A DNA stretch of 64,000 bases from Paraglaciecola sp. MB-3u-78 (GTDB taxonomy: Bacteria > Pseudomonadota > Gammaproteobacteria > Enterobacterales > Alteromonadaceae): NCBI RefSeq assembly GCF_002835935.1, contig NZ_PJCF01000015.1, forward strand, positions 1 to 64,000, written 5' to 3'. Positions 37,944 through 48,802 of the stretch are shown piece by piece. A program made the translations under genes and the position numbers. The notes beneath the pieces are model-generated. The model ran no database searches. It saw nothing but the letters and a program-made list of their open reading frames with translations, and had not been told where the DNA came from. Positions within the stretch are counted from its first letter, which is position 1. Each line of letters starts with the position of its first letter.

Positions 37944-39536
37944 CTATTGAACGTGCGGGGGTAGCCAACTGGGTTTTGAATTTTTGAAATTCCATGGCAG
38001 GAGGTCTTCGATCTTTTCAACCGTGTCAGCATAGGGTAACGCCTTGAACACGGCATTGAGATAAGCGTAAGGTTCAAGCTCATGAATTTTGGCTGACTCA
38101 ATCAGGCTATAATGGATTGCACTGGCATTAGCGCCTGCTGGGGTATCGGCAAATAACCAGGCGCGCCTACCAACAGCAAAGGGACGAATGGCATTTTCAG
38201 CCAGAATATTGCTGAGCCTCAGCCGACCATCCGTACTGTAAACCATTAGCTTTTCCCACTGATTATGTAAATAGGTCATCGCCTTGCCCGTCAATCCTCC
38301 TTTGTCGACTCTGGGGCGATTGAGCTCCAGCCATGTTTTCAGCTCGCTGAGTATGGGCACACTTCTTTGTTGCCTGGCCTGATAAATTTCATCCGCGCTT
38401 AGCAATTTGATTTGACGCTCTACCACGTACAACTTATTGATAAGGCTCAGTGCCATATCCGCTTTGGTTACCTTGCCTTTCATTGCCCTGGGTTGCCCAT
38501 CTTTGGCTTCACGGAATTTTCGTCGTGCATGATCCCAGCAACCCACCGAGATTAACTGATTTTGTCTGCATACCTCGTTATAACTGGCACAGCCATCGGT
38601 TTGCAGGTAGCCATGGGTAAACCCATCAAGCAGGCGCAAGGGTACCTCCCTGCCACGGGAGGGATCGTATTCAAACAAGACACTTCGTTGCTGCGGTAAC
38701 CCGCCCAGGGTTACCCACATCCATTTATGTGAAGTGGGCGAACGATCTGGCTCTTTCAATACTTGAATGCGGGTTTCATCCGCACAAATCAGTGGGCCCG
38801 AATGTTGATGCTCCCTGAGTAGGTTAATTAAAGGTTGGGCTTGTTTCGACAGGGCAATCACCCAGTTGGCCAGTGTGGCCCTTGATATTTCACCGCCATA
38901 ACGTTTGATGATGTTTTCAAGTCGATAAAGCGGCATGCCATCGGCGTATTTTGAAATAATGATATAGGTCATCAGGTTGACGCTCCCCATGGCCTTGGGG
39001 ACAGGATGTTTGATAAGCTGGGCGGCTTTCACCGTGCGGCCATCATCTTGTGTTTTGAAGGTCGCTTTTTCCTGCATGTATTCCAATACACGTACCTGAG
39101 CGGGAATGATATCCAGCTCTTCCCTGACTTTGACAAAGAAGGTGTCAATGGCACCCACTTTTTCTTCATCACTCAAATAAGCGAACACCTGAAGGCGGGG
39201 CAATTTGTCGGACAGTGGCTTGCGACCGGTTTTGGCCTTTGGCTCGTTGCCTGTAGGTAAAGGTGAGTCGACAGGCTCAGGCTCAGCCACCGCTTCTACT
39301 TCATTAAACAGGTGACCTTGCTGTGGTGGTGTTTGCTCAGAGCTGGCGCCAAAACGTTTTGAGTTGGCCAACCGCAAGTACTCTTCAAGCATCGCTATTC
39401 GTTTCTTTTGCTCGGCAATGACATCCGTTTTCTGTTCGATGACATCGTCTTTTTCAGACAGCAATGCGGTCATCTGGCTCATCGCATCCAGATGTAATTT
39501 TGCTTTATTTTCAGTGTCTTGCGGCGCTAATTTCAT
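37944..39536 (-). CDS. tnpC: IS66 transposase TnpC (copy A)
   Basis: 530 aa, DDE transposase of IS66 elements. An N-terminal coiled coil (SEKDDVIEQKTDVIAEQKKRI..) is followed by a region rich in Pro/Glu, a zinc-binding/helix-turn-helix part, and the catalytic core with CADETRIQVL, QTDGCASYNEV and ENAIRPFAVGRRAWLF (D, D, E). The translation is identical to copy B at 47210-48802. Complete. Confidence 0.93.
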   Translation of the reverse strand: MKLAPQDTENKAKLHLDAMSQMTALLSEKDDVIEQKTDVIAEQKKRIAMLEEYLRLANSKRFGASSEQTPPQQGHLFNEVEAVAEPEPVDSPLPTGNEPKAKTGRKPLSDKLPRLQVFAYLSDEEKVGAIDTFFVKVREELDIIPAQVRVLEYMQEKATFKTQDDGRTVKAAQLIKHPVPKAMGSVNLMTYIIISKYADGMPLYRLENIIKRYGGEISRATLANWVIALSKQAQPLINLLREHQHSGPLICADETRIQVLKEPDRSPTSHKWMWVTLGGLPQQRSVLFEYDPSRGREVPLRLLDGFTHGYLQTDGCASYNEVCRQNQLISVGCWDHARRKFREAKDGQPRAMKGKVTKADMALSLINKLYVVERQIKLLSADEIYQARQQRSVPILSELKTWLELNRPRVDKGGLTGKAMTYLHNQWEKLMVYSTDGRLRLSNILAENAIRPFAVGRRAWLFADTPAGANASAIHYSLIESAKIHELEPYAYLNAVFKALPYADTVEKIEDLLPWNFKNSKPSWLPPHVQ

Positions 39537-39571
39537 GCCGTAAAGTATACCAAATTAGCGCATTGATTACC

Positions 39572-39937
39572 TTAAAAAACGGCCTCATAATGCAACTTTT
39601 TATGACCTTTCATGGCACTGATATCATAGCCATCAAGCAGCCAATTAATTTGCTGCCCGGTCAGTGTTATCACCTTATCATCACGCTTTGGCCACTTGAA
39701 CTTTTCCTCTGACAGGCTTTTGTAATACAACACAAAACCATTATCTTCCCAGAACAGACACTTGATTTTATTACGCCGTTTATTGGTGAATGCATAAAGG
39801 TGACCGGCAAAGGGGTCGTGCCCCAACTCACATTCAATGATGGCAGATAATCCCAAGTGTGCCTTGCGAAAATCAATCGGCTGTTGGTAAAGAAAAACCT
39901 GAGTGAGCTCCACACCTGGACGCATCACTTTGCTCAC
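39572..39937 (-). CDS. tnpB: IS66 accessory protein TnpB (copy A)
   Basis: 121 aa. Typical IS66 Orf2 blocks: VFLYQQPIDFRKAHLGLSAI, LYAFTNKRRNKIKCLFWEDNGFVLYYK and LTGQQINWLLDG. Required with TnpA and TnpC for IS66 transposition. Starts at a GTG overlapping the tnpA stop by 4 bp, so translation is coupled. Identical to the copy at 46809-47174. Confidence 0.93.
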   Translation of the reverse strand: MSKVMRPGVELTQVFLYQQPIDFRKAHLGLSAIIECELGHDPFAGHLYAFTNKRRNKIKCLFWEDNGFVLYYKSLSEEKFKWPKRDDKVITLTGQQINWLLDGYDISAMKGHKKLHYEAVF

Positions 39938-40257
39938 GACAACAACTCGGCTAATTGTTTAACCACTGACACGTTACTTGCCGTGATACCTATCAGACGA
40001 ACACCATTGGTAAAGTGCAATGAGAGTGGATCATGATGTTGCGGCTCAGGTAATCGCTGCACACTGACAAAACCGGAGGGTTTGTGGTTAATGGGTACCA
40101 GTGCGGTTGAGTATTTGCGTTTGTGGTAGCTGAAGTTGTGTGGACACAGGTCGTGATCTCGACAATAGGCAGCTTGGGTTAAACCTGAGTCACGCCACTG
40201 AGTCACATGCTCACGCCACAGCGGAGCTTCCTGCTTTAAATTTGATGTTGCGGTCAC
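39934..40257 (-). CDS. tnpA: IS66 accessory protein TnpA (copy A)
   Basis: 107 aa, helix-turn-helix type Orf1 of IS66 (WREHVTQWRDSGLTQAAYCRDHDL). GTG start preceded by GAGG. First gene of the three-gene IS operon; identical to the copy at 46489-46812. Confidence 0.9.
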   Translation of the reverse strand: MTATSNLKQEAPLWREHVTQWRDSGLTQAAYCRDHDLCPHNFSYHKRKYSTALVPINHKPSGFVSVQRLPEPQHHDPLSLHFTNGVRLIGITASNVSVVKQLAELLS

Positions 40258-40342
40258 TTTGTTTTCCTCATACGTTTGTAATGAGGAAATTATGCAGCAG
40301 ATTGCCCGTCGGAATAAGGACGTAGGTTTATTAAGCGCTTAC

Positions 40343-40350
40343 CTTACTTG
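40343..40350. repeat. 8-bp target duplication of IS66 copy A (CTTACTTG), right
   Basis: Exact repeat of 37862-37869. Confidence 0.9.
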
Positions 40351-40459
40351 CGCATTTCTTTCGTTAATTTGGGGCTAATAACAACGTTTTATGAATGAGC
40401 AGGCATATGGATATGAGCATCGTCTGATACTCGGATTTAGATTTGCTTGATGGGGTAAT

Positions 40460-41443
40460 TTACGCTTGTTTGAGTAAAACTCTTGCCTTACCCATCCCTC
40501 GAAGTCGTTTATGAGAGGTGTGGATTTTGAATGCTTGCATCATTAACTCTGCCCCTGCGGCATAACAGAAGTGTTTTTCAAATTCGGTGCTGAGCGTGAG
40601 CCATTGTTCGGCGGACAAACCGAGTCGCTGCAAAATTGGACATTGGCTGTTCTCAATATACCCCGTCTTGTCTTCACGAATGCAACGGCCGGTGAGGTCC
40701 ACAAGCTCACAGTAGTCTTTGAGATGGTAGGCAATGCCTTTGGGCATATTTTGCCTGTGACCACCCACAAATGGCAGCAGTGACTTGGGCTGGCGTTGTT
40801 TGTTCTTCACTGCTAGTGTACGTTTTTTGATGCTGGTATGGGCCGAAGTTTCCGGGGTTTTCTCCATTTTCGCACGAATGGGATTTAAGTCCACATAGGC
40901 CATGCAGGCCAATACCGCACTTTCATCTAGTAAGGCTTGAGACTTAAACCGCCCTTCCCAGAATCGGCCTGTACAGTTATCTTCTTTATTCGCTTCCCGG
41001 GCAATGTATTCATTTAAGTCCCGCATCAGCCAACTGATGTCATAAAGCCGCAGCCGATACTGAGCAACGGTTTCATTGAAACTAATCGACTCACTGGGGC
41101 TTAATTCATCACCCCGTACATATTTTTGGGTCAGTAAGGTGCCGTTGTGCAACTTGTGATACCGCCTTAACACCTCATCAACATCCCAGCTAAGAGCCTC
41201 ATCTTTATCCACATGGACCACTACATGTACGTGGTTACTCATCACCGCATAGGAGCAGATATCAATGGCAAACAGGGTCGACAAGAACAACAATCGCTTC
41301 TCCACCCAACCACGGCGGTGCTCATAACTTTGCCCCGAATAACTGTCCACACCGCACAAGAAGGAACGGCGCACACAGCGCGTAACGCAATGGTAATAGG
41401 GAGTATCAACTAAACTGACTTGGTTTCTGCGGGGCTGGGGCAT
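40460..41443 (-). CDS. REP-associated tyrosine transposase (IS200/IS605-like, RAYT)
   Basis: 327 aa. Y1 transposase fold: N-terminal PYYHCVTRCVRRSFLCG, then the HUH-type metal motif SNHVHVVVH, a long insertion, and DLNEYIAREANKEDNCTGRFWEGRFKSQALLDE with the candidate catalytic Tyr followed by the GRFWEGRF block common in RAYTs. A basic C-terminal part follows. RAYTs are single-copy domesticated enzymes that mobilise REP palindromes. No clear REP pair was seen at its own flanks, although palindromic repeats occur elsewhere in the window. Lies between the two IS66 copies. Confidence 0.85.
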   Translation of the reverse strand: MPQPRRNQVSLVDTPYYHCVTRCVRRSFLCGVDSYSGQSYEHRRGWVEKRLLFLSTLFAIDICSYAVMSNHVHVVVHVDKDEALSWDVDEVLRRYHKLHNGTLLTQKYVRGDELSPSESISFNETVAQYRLRLYDISWLMRDLNEYIAREANKEDNCTGRFWEGRFKSQALLDESAVLACMAYVDLNPIRAKMEKTPETSAHTSIKKRTLAVKNKQRQPKSLLPFVGGHRQNMPKGIAYHLKDYCELVDLTGRCIREDKTGYIENSQCPILQRLGLSAEQWLTLSTEFEKHFCYAAGAELMMQAFKIHTSHKRLRGMGKARVLLKQA

Positions 41444-41609
41444 AGCACACCTACCTGATTAGAAAATGAACGAGCTAAACAAAGTGTAGTTCAGCTTATA
41501 TCAAAAAGTTAGGACCTAGCGTTAATGTAATTTTGGATGTCTATGTAAGTATATCTATGTAAGTATAATACGACCAATAATTTTTATGATAGCAAAGTGG
41601 GACGCTACA
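41444..41609. other. Short gap with a 14-bp tandem duplication
   Basis: 166 bp between the RAYT gene and the two-TM gene. TCTATGTAAGTATA occurs twice in direct succession (41540-41553, 41554-41567). No gene seen. Confidence 0.4.
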
Positions 41610-42104
41610 CTAAATTGCAGATTGCCTTTTAAAGAGCCAACTTGTTACTTTAAGCATAATCAAAGAAAGTAAAGAAATGCCTAAACAGAGAACTGCAAAA
41701 AAGAAATAAACTGCCCCTGTATTTTTTTTCTTGTCTATGAATTTATCATAAGTCCCAAATTGATATTCTTTTAACTTTAGAAAAACCGTTTCGATTGGCT
41801 CGCCACAAACTTGATCAACAAACATGATTTCTGCATCTATTGACTTTGTAAATTTTAGAGCTTCTTCAGTTTGAATGAAATCCTCTATATCAACTTCATA
41901 TTCAAATTGACAATTTGAATCTCTAGAACTAAAAATCAACTTACTATCCAAAAGTTTTAATCCATGAATAGCCTCTTGCTTCTTATTAAAATTCAATAAA
42001 TCACTTGCATAAAAGTTTTTTCCAGCCCAAAAAAGGCTGACTGTACCAAGGATCAATGTAAGTAAAATTAAAACTCTCCAAAACCATAGATATTCTTTAT
42101 ACAC
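41610..42104 (-). CDS. Two-TM protein coupled to the RHS gene (candidate immunity or partner)
   Basis: 164 aa. Hydrophobic segments at residues about 8-27 (FWRVLILLTLILGTVSLFWA) and 133-155 (VYFFFAVLCLGISLLSLIML) enclose an approximately 105-residue soluble domain with two Cys (SNCQF, VCGEP). It starts with a GTG whose G is shared with the TAG stop of the RHS gene, a one-base overlap that implies translational coupling. The position directly after the RHS C-terminal tip is where immunity genes of polymorphic toxins are found, but no known immunity family is recognised. Confidence 0.6.
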   Translation of the reverse strand: MYKEYLWFWRVLILLTLILGTVSLFWAGKNFYASDLLNFNKKQEAIHGLKLLDSKLIFSSRDSNCQFEYEVDIEDFIQTEEALKFTKSIDAEIMFVDQVCGEPIETVFLKLKEYQFGTYDKFIDKKKNTGAVYFFFAVLCLGISLLSLIMLKVTSWLFKRQSAI

Positions 42105-45100
42105 TATAATTTATCCTCCAATTCTTTTTTAGCCCCAACTACACTAACTCCAAAGGCATCAGCCACTAATTTTTTAGCAGGCGAAAGTGTTAATATAGAA
42201 CCTGGACTCGCAGCCAGAAAACCATCAACAGCTCCTGCACCTGTTTTTAATGCTACTTTATTCATATCAATATCTACTTTTTCTCCCTTACTTACATCGG
42301 TTAAGGAATCTCCTATTGCTTGACCAGAACCTGACGAAATGGCCCCTGTCACAGTACCAGCAGCTAACTTACCAGCAGTAGCCAATGAACTACTTACGGT
42401 TGTTTTTACTACTGTGAGTGCTAATGCTTTAGTTGCAAGTGCGGTAGTACCGCCTGTAAATAACCCAGTCAAAGCTCCCCCAAGCCCAGCCACTATCTGT
42501 GTGTTACCAGAAGCGCCCATGTCACCAGCCGCTTGATATGCTGTATATCCCCCTGATAAAAAACCAATTAATGGTAAAAGAAATAAGAATTCACCATTAG
42601 GGTCTGTATATTTATACGGATTGTTATTCACATACAAATAACGGTTAAACGACATTACAGGATTTTTAGCAGTGTACCCAACAGGATCATTCGAATAAAA
42701 CCGCCCAATCACTGGATCATAGTATCGTGCCTGCATATAGGTCAGACCAATATCATTATCGTGTTTATGGCCGGTATAACCAATCTCATTGTCACCACTT
42801 TCAGCATTGGTCTTGCCCCATTCCAAACCAAAAGGAGCATAGCGTAGGCGTTTCGTAACTGCTCCACTGCTGTTTGATTTAGCGGCTGTAGTCCCCATTA
42901 AGTCAGGGTGAATAAAGGTTTGGGGGCCTGCGCCTTGATGTGCCACTAACTGGCTACCCATGTAATAGTTTGCGCGGTTTGCCCCATTGATCCTTTCATA
43001 CACTAACTTACCTGCCAAGCTGTACATAGAGTAACGGGTTCCTGCACCGTCAACAGTTTTTACTCGTTTGTTGCGACCATCATATAAATACGAGTTGTCA
43101 TCGGCCTCTTCCATTTGGTTAGCGAGATTATAACTAAACGTATGATAACCACTATCAGTGACATTACCACGGCCGTCATAGCTAAAATCATAACTGCGCA
43201 TACCGCTGGTTGATTGTAAACGCTTAGCAGGATCATAGTCATAGTGGATGGTACCGACTATGGAATCAAACTTTGTGATATTGCCCATGGTGTCATAATT
43301 CATATCACCAATCAGTGTTTGGTTGGCTTTACGGACATTATCTATTCTATCAAGACCGTCATAGGTAAAACGTAAATCATAGGTATTTGATTGTTTATCA
43401 TCCCAAAACTTGACATTGCCGTTGGCATCAAAGGTGTATTGGTTGTATACAGCATTGGCACTGCCACACACACTGCGCTGGGTATCAGGTAATCCTGATG
43501 TGCGCAGACTCATGGTGTTAACACAGCCATTTCGCTGCTGATAAGAATTGTATTGACCGTTGGGATGAAAACTTATGTTACTGGCAAATACCCCTATATG
43601 TTTGGGCTGGCCGAATGCATTAGGTATGTACGATAAATTTCCGCCAGTGGGATAGATCAAATTTGCCTCATTGCCAAGAGCATCATAAGTATGACTAATC
43701 ATCCAATCTAGGCTATCAACGCGTAAGCGCTCAGTTTCTGGCATATTCAAGTCATTATAGGTGTAATTTTGTGTTACACCGCCAAAGATTAATTGAGTGA
43801 GATTGTTATTTTTATCGTACCCAAACTCCTTACTCGCGGTGCCATCACCAAAGTCAATGCGTTTGAGATTACCTAAATTGTCATAGGCAGAGGTGACTTT
43901 ATCCTGTGCGTCTACGTTAATGTCGCAGGCCGTGTTAGAGGTGCTGACTGAACTACCGGTTGCCTGCCATGATAATTTCCCTAGCGCGTCATACTGGTAA
44001 GCCGTTCTGCCCACATCATTTCTGTTGACTTTACACAATTGCTGATAGCTATCATAAACACGGTATTCGGTCTGACCCCCCTGGCTTACCGATGTGAGAT
44101 TGCCATAAATATTATACGCTAAGGTGCTGGTGACGTTTTGTGGTGAGGCAACTGTTGTAGCCATGTTTTGCTCAGGGGTGCCATAAGCAAGAAAAGTAGT
44201 GGTGGTAACCTGGCCTCTATTATTATTAACCTGCACTCGGTTGTTAGCTAAGTAGCTATAACTGATATTACCAGAAGTAGTGTTGTCGTCTACAACCTTT
44301 GGTCTACCTAAGCCATCATAAGTGATTGTATTGCCATAAGGGGTATTGTTTAAACTATGGGGTTTACTTTGATAAACAGGCCGATTAAACGCATCAAACT
44401 TCATTCTGGTATAACGCTTGGTGGTACCTTCATTGGCCGTATCCCATTCTTTAGTCATGCGAGCTCTAAGCAAGCTATCATGGTAAGTAACCTTACGATA
44501 ATTGCCTTTACTGATGGTCTGTTTGAGCATTCCTGCTTCAACGTAGGTGTACCCTTCAGCTCCAGAGGTTGTCGTATAACTAACATTCGTATTGTGCCAA
44601 TAAGGATCGCATGGATCAATCAATGTCATACGACCTAATTCATCATAATCATAGTTAATACAATTACCCATAAAATCAGTCTGCTTGGTCACCCTGCCAT
44701 TATTGTCGACCACTTTATAGGCATATTGACTGTTTACGCTCAGACTCTTAGGCGTTCGAATAGTCTGGGCGATACCGCGTTTATAATTTGAATATTCTGC
44801 CCAGCGGCTTGTGCCGTTATAACGAATAATCCTTGGCAAACCTGCACTGGCACCACTTGTGTGATAATACTGAAAATATTTAAACCACCGCCCAAAGGTG
44901 TATTGATATTTTGGTAACGATTTATAACTGCCCGTGGCACTGTAGTAGCTTGTTCTGCTCGTTTCAGTATACGCACTCCCGTTACTTGATACTTGCCTAT
45001 AACTGGGCTGACCAATTAACCAATTAGTCGTATCGTTATAGTAATACTGTTTGGTGTAACGTTTTTTATTCGAAAAATTGTTAGTTTCTACTGTAATTTG

Positions 45101-46395
45101 CGGGAATCCGTATGAATCATAGTTACAGTTAACATCACAGGTTGAAGTGAAATAATTTATTGTATAAACATCACTTTTTCTGGCGTCTTTTTTTGATTTT
45201 AAAAACATCCTATATTCTGTTTGATTACTATTGATAGGATCATCATTGGGATATTCATGATGACGTGTTCTACTCCAATCATTGCCCACGTAATCACCTT
45301 TTTGATATTCAAACTCTTTTCTGTCTAACAACTCAGTCGGGGCCTGCCCAATGATATCTTGTACTAACACGACACCTTGGTTGTGTGAACCAAATTTTCG
45401 ATATGTATAAAAAATGGATTTTTTTGTCCCATCATCTATCGTTGTAGTTCGAAAATCTTTTGGACTTGTTGCAACAATGGATGGAAATCCAGTCGATGGT
45501 TGTGACGGTGCATTTTCTGTTGGGTAACGAGTTTGGAGAAGGTGGCCATTAAAAAAACCACCTATATTTTGTGAGTATGCATACGTGTATGCTCTATCCT
45601 CAATGCCAGGTCCAGCGACACTCTTTTCAACTAAAGCATAAGAAGCTGAACAGGGTACGTTTCCTACCAAACCATCGTTAGTATTACGGTCACGAAAGGC
45701 ACCAGGCTTGACCTGACTATCATAAAAATAAGTTTTTCTAGCCTTATATGCTACGGCTATGTCTGTTGGGGCGGTAACATTGTATGTTAAGTCAGCGCTA
45801 TTAGCATTGAAAGAACATCCAGGTTTACTAAATGTTGGTATTTGTGTATTAGGATCTATTTTTTCGTAGAAAAAATGATAACCAAAATTTTGCGCTTGGC
45901 TGTCAGGGTTGAATTTCATCCAATTAAAACCTGAATAAGTCCATTTTTTGCCTTCTGGTAAATCAACTTCTGACAAACTATTACTATTGTAGTAATAGTG
46001 CCATTCTCGATTGTTTGCCGTTACTTTAGAAACTCTATATTTGGTACCTGAAGAGCTACTATAAGTAATATTGATTGTTCTACCGTCGCTGGAAACAATG
46101 CTTTTAAGACCTTTTGAGTCGTAATTATAGACAACATTGTTTCCAAATCGATCGTGAATTTTCGTGACATATATAAGTTTAGTTTTTGCCTCTAAAGTAC
46201 TGCCGGGTATAATTTTTCCATTACTATACGACTTAACATAGTTAAACTCATAGGTTAAGCCATCAGGACCAGCCACTTTGAACCCTTCTTCACCATTAGG
46301 GTTGGTAATACATTGAGTAACTTTGTAGTTACTTTTAGTGATTTGGTTAGCGCCATTAGTCAAAAACCTTTCATGTGTTTTACCAGGAATGTGCA
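42104..46395 (-). pseudogene. RHS/YD-repeat protein, 3' part (gene split by IS66 copy B)
   Basis: From an internal ATG at 46363 the open part encodes 1,419 aa. Many YD-type repeats are seen (RHDRF-like IHDRFGNNVVYNYDSKGLKSI, YTYNDLNMPETERL, FTYDGLDRIDNVRK, YDYDPAKRLQSTSG), then the RHS core end QARYYDPVIGRFYSNDPVGY..LYVNNNPYKYTDPNGE at about 1,220-1,255, and a hydrophobic Gly/Ala-rich tip of about 165 residues ending KELEDKL. Removing IS66 and one 8-bp duplicate joins this in frame to 48877-49510 (LVYSSTYWTGKL + LHIPGKTHERFL), giving a 1,641-codon gene. The insertion should silence it or leave an N-terminally truncated product. Confidence 0.9.
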
Positions 46396-46403
46396 GTAAT
46401 TTT
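46396..46403. repeat. 8-bp target duplication of IS66 copy B (GTAATTTT), left
   Basis: GTAATTTT before the left end of IS66 copy B; repeated exactly at 48877-48884. Confidence 0.9.
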
Positions 46404-46488
46404 GTAAGCGCTTAATAAACCTACGTCCTTATTCCGACGGGCAATCTGCTGCATAATTTCCTCATTACAAACGTATGAGGAAAACAAA

Positions 46489-46812
46489 GTGACCGCAACA
46501 TCAAATTTAAAGCAGGAAGCTCCGCTGTGGCGTGAGCATGTGACTCAGTGGCGTGACTCAGGTTTAACCCAAGCTGCCTATTGTCGAGATCACGACCTGT
46601 GTCCACACAACTTCAGCTACCACAAACGCAAATACTCAACCGCACTGGTACCCATTAACCACAAACCCTCCGGTTTTGTCAGTGTGCAGCGATTACCTGA
46701 GCCGCAACATCATGATCCACTCTCATTGCACTTTACCAATGGTGTTCGTCTGATAGGTATCACGGCAAGTAACGTGTCAGTGGTTAAACAATTAGCCGAG
46801 TTGTTGTCGTGA
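46489..46812 (+). CDS. tnpA: IS66 accessory protein TnpA (copy B)
   Basis: 107 aa; translation identical to 39934-40257 (helix-turn-helix Orf1, WRDSGLTQAAYC). GTG start with GAGG upstream; overlaps tnpB by 4 bp. Confidence 0.9.
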   Translation: MTATSNLKQEAPLWREHVTQWRDSGLTQAAYCRDHDLCPHNFSYHKRKYSTALVPINHKPSGFVSVQRLPEPQHHDPLSLHFTNGVRLIGITASNVSVVKQLAELLS

Positions 46813-47174
46813 GCAAAGTGATGCGTCCAGGTGTGGAGCTCACTCAGGTTTTTCTTTACCAACAGCCGATTGATTTTCGCAAGGCACACTTGGGATTATC
46901 TGCCATCATTGAATGTGAGTTGGGGCACGACCCCTTTGCCGGTCACCTTTATGCATTCACCAATAAACGGCGTAATAAAATCAAGTGTCTGTTCTGGGAA
47001 GATAATGGTTTTGTGTTGTATTACAAAAGCCTGTCAGAGGAAAAGTTCAAGTGGCCAAAGCGTGATGATAAGGTGATAACACTGACCGGGCAGCAAATTA
47101 ATTGGCTGCTTGATGGCTATGATATCAGTGCCATGAAAGGTCATAAAAAGTTGCATTATGAGGCCGTTTTTTAA
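46809..47174 (+). CDS. tnpB: IS66 accessory protein TnpB (copy B)
   Basis: 121 aa; translation identical to 39572-39937, with the QPIDFRKAHLGLSA and KIKCLFWEDNGFVLYYK blocks of IS66 Orf2. Confidence 0.93.
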   Translation: MSKVMRPGVELTQVFLYQQPIDFRKAHLGLSAIIECELGHDPFAGHLYAFTNKRRNKIKCLFWEDNGFVLYYKSLSEEKFKWPKRDDKVITLTGQQINWLLDGYDISAMKGHKKLHYEAVF

Positions 47175-47209
47175 GGTAATCAATGCGCTAATTTGGTATA
47201 CTTTACGGC

Positions 47210-48802
47210 ATGAAATTAGCGCCGCAAGACACTGAAAATAAAGCAAAATTACATCTGGATGCGATGAGCCAGATGACCGCATTGCTGTCTGAAAAAGACG
47301 ATGTCATCGAACAGAAAACGGATGTCATTGCCGAGCAAAAGAAACGAATAGCGATGCTTGAAGAGTACTTGCGGTTGGCCAACTCAAAACGTTTTGGCGC
47401 CAGCTCTGAGCAAACACCACCACAGCAAGGTCACCTGTTTAATGAAGTAGAAGCGGTGGCTGAGCCTGAGCCTGTCGACTCACCTTTACCTACAGGCAAC
47501 GAGCCAAAGGCCAAAACCGGTCGCAAGCCACTGTCCGACAAATTGCCCCGCCTTCAGGTGTTCGCTTATTTGAGTGATGAAGAAAAAGTGGGTGCCATTG
47601 ACACCTTCTTTGTCAAAGTCAGGGAAGAGCTGGATATCATTCCCGCTCAGGTACGTGTATTGGAATACATGCAGGAAAAAGCGACCTTCAAAACACAAGA
47701 TGATGGCCGCACGGTGAAAGCCGCCCAGCTTATCAAACATCCTGTCCCCAAGGCCATGGGGAGCGTCAACCTGATGACCTATATCATTATTTCAAAATAC
47801 GCCGATGGCATGCCGCTTTATCGACTTGAAAACATCATCAAACGTTATGGCGGTGAAATATCAAGGGCCACACTGGCCAACTGGGTGATTGCCCTGTCGA
47901 AACAAGCCCAACCTTTAATTAACCTACTCAGGGAGCATCAACATTCGGGCCCACTGATTTGTGCGGATGAAACCCGCATTCAAGTATTGAAAGAGCCAGA
48001 TCGTTCGCCCACTTCACATAAATGGATGTGGGTAACCCTGGGCGGGTTACCGCAGCAACGAAGTGTCTTGTTTGAATACGATCCCTCCCGTGGCAGGGAG
48101 GTACCCTTGCGCCTGCTTGATGGGTTTACCCATGGCTACCTGCAAACCGATGGCTGTGCCAGTTATAACGAGGTATGCAGACAAAATCAGTTAATCTCGG
48201 TGGGTTGCTGGGATCATGCACGACGAAAATTCCGTGAAGCCAAAGATGGGCAACCCAGGGCAATGAAAGGCAAGGTAACCAAAGCGGATATGGCACTGAG
48301 CCTTATCAATAAGTTGTACGTGGTAGAGCGTCAAATCAAATTGCTAAGCGCGGATGAAATTTATCAGGCCAGGCAACAAAGAAGTGTGCCCATACTCAGC
48401 GAGCTGAAAACATGGCTGGAGCTCAATCGCCCCAGAGTCGACAAAGGAGGATTGACGGGCAAGGCGATGACCTATTTACATAATCAGTGGGAAAAGCTAA
48501 TGGTTTACAGTACGGATGGTCGGCTGAGGCTCAGCAATATTCTGGCTGAAAATGCCATTCGTCCCTTTGCTGTTGGTAGGCGCGCCTGGTTATTTGCCGA
48601 TACCCCAGCAGGCGCTAATGCCAGTGCAATCCATTATAGCCTGATTGAGTCAGCCAAAATTCATGAGCTTGAACCTTACGCTTATCTCAATGCCGTGTTC
48701 AAGGCGTTACCCTATGCTGACACGGTTGAAAAGATCGAAGACCTCCTGCCATGGAATTTCAAAAATTCAAAACCCAGTTGGCTACCCCCGCACGTTCAAT
48801 AG
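47210..48802 (+). CDS. tnpC: IS66 transposase TnpC (copy B)
   Basis: 530 aa; translation identical to 37944-39536. DDE residues in CADETRIQ, QTDGCASY and ENAIRPFAVGRRAW. Complete and probably active, given the perfect ends. Confidence 0.93.
   Translation: MKLAPQDTENKAKLHLDAMSQMTALLSEKDDVIEQKTDVIAEQKKRIAMLEEYLRLANSKRFGASSEQTPPQQGHLFNEVEAVAEPEPVDSPLPTGNEPKAKTGRKPLSDKLPRLQVFAYLSDEEKVGAIDTFFVKVREELDIIPAQVRVLEYMQEKATFKTQDDGRTVKAAQLIKHPVPKAMGSVNLMTYIIISKYADGMPLYRLENIIKRYGGEISRATLANWVIALSKQAQPLINLLREHQHSGPLICADETRIQVLKEPDRSPTSHKWMWVTLGGLPQQRSVLFEYDPSRGREVPLRLLDGFTHGYLQTDGCASYNEVCRQNQLISVGCWDHARRKFREAKDGQPRAMKGKVTKADMALSLINKLYVVERQIKLLSADEIYQARQQRSVPILSELKTWLELNRPRVDKGGLTGKAMTYLHNQWEKLMVYSTDGRLRLSNILAENAIRPFAVGRRAWLFADTPAGANASAIHYSLIESAKIHELEPYAYLNAVFKALPYADTVEKIEDLLPWNFKNSKPSWLPPHVQ

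Larger units (their letters stand above)
37870..40342 (-). mobile_element. IS66-family insertion sequence, copy A
   Basis: 2,473 bp. Ends match as inverted repeats beginning GTAAGCGCTTAATAAACC. Contains the three usual IS66 genes on the minus strand and is flanked by the 8-bp duplication CTTACTTG (37862-37869 and 40343-40350), the size expected for this family. Copy B at 46404-48876 has the same length and identical proteins in opposite orientation. Confidence 0.93.
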
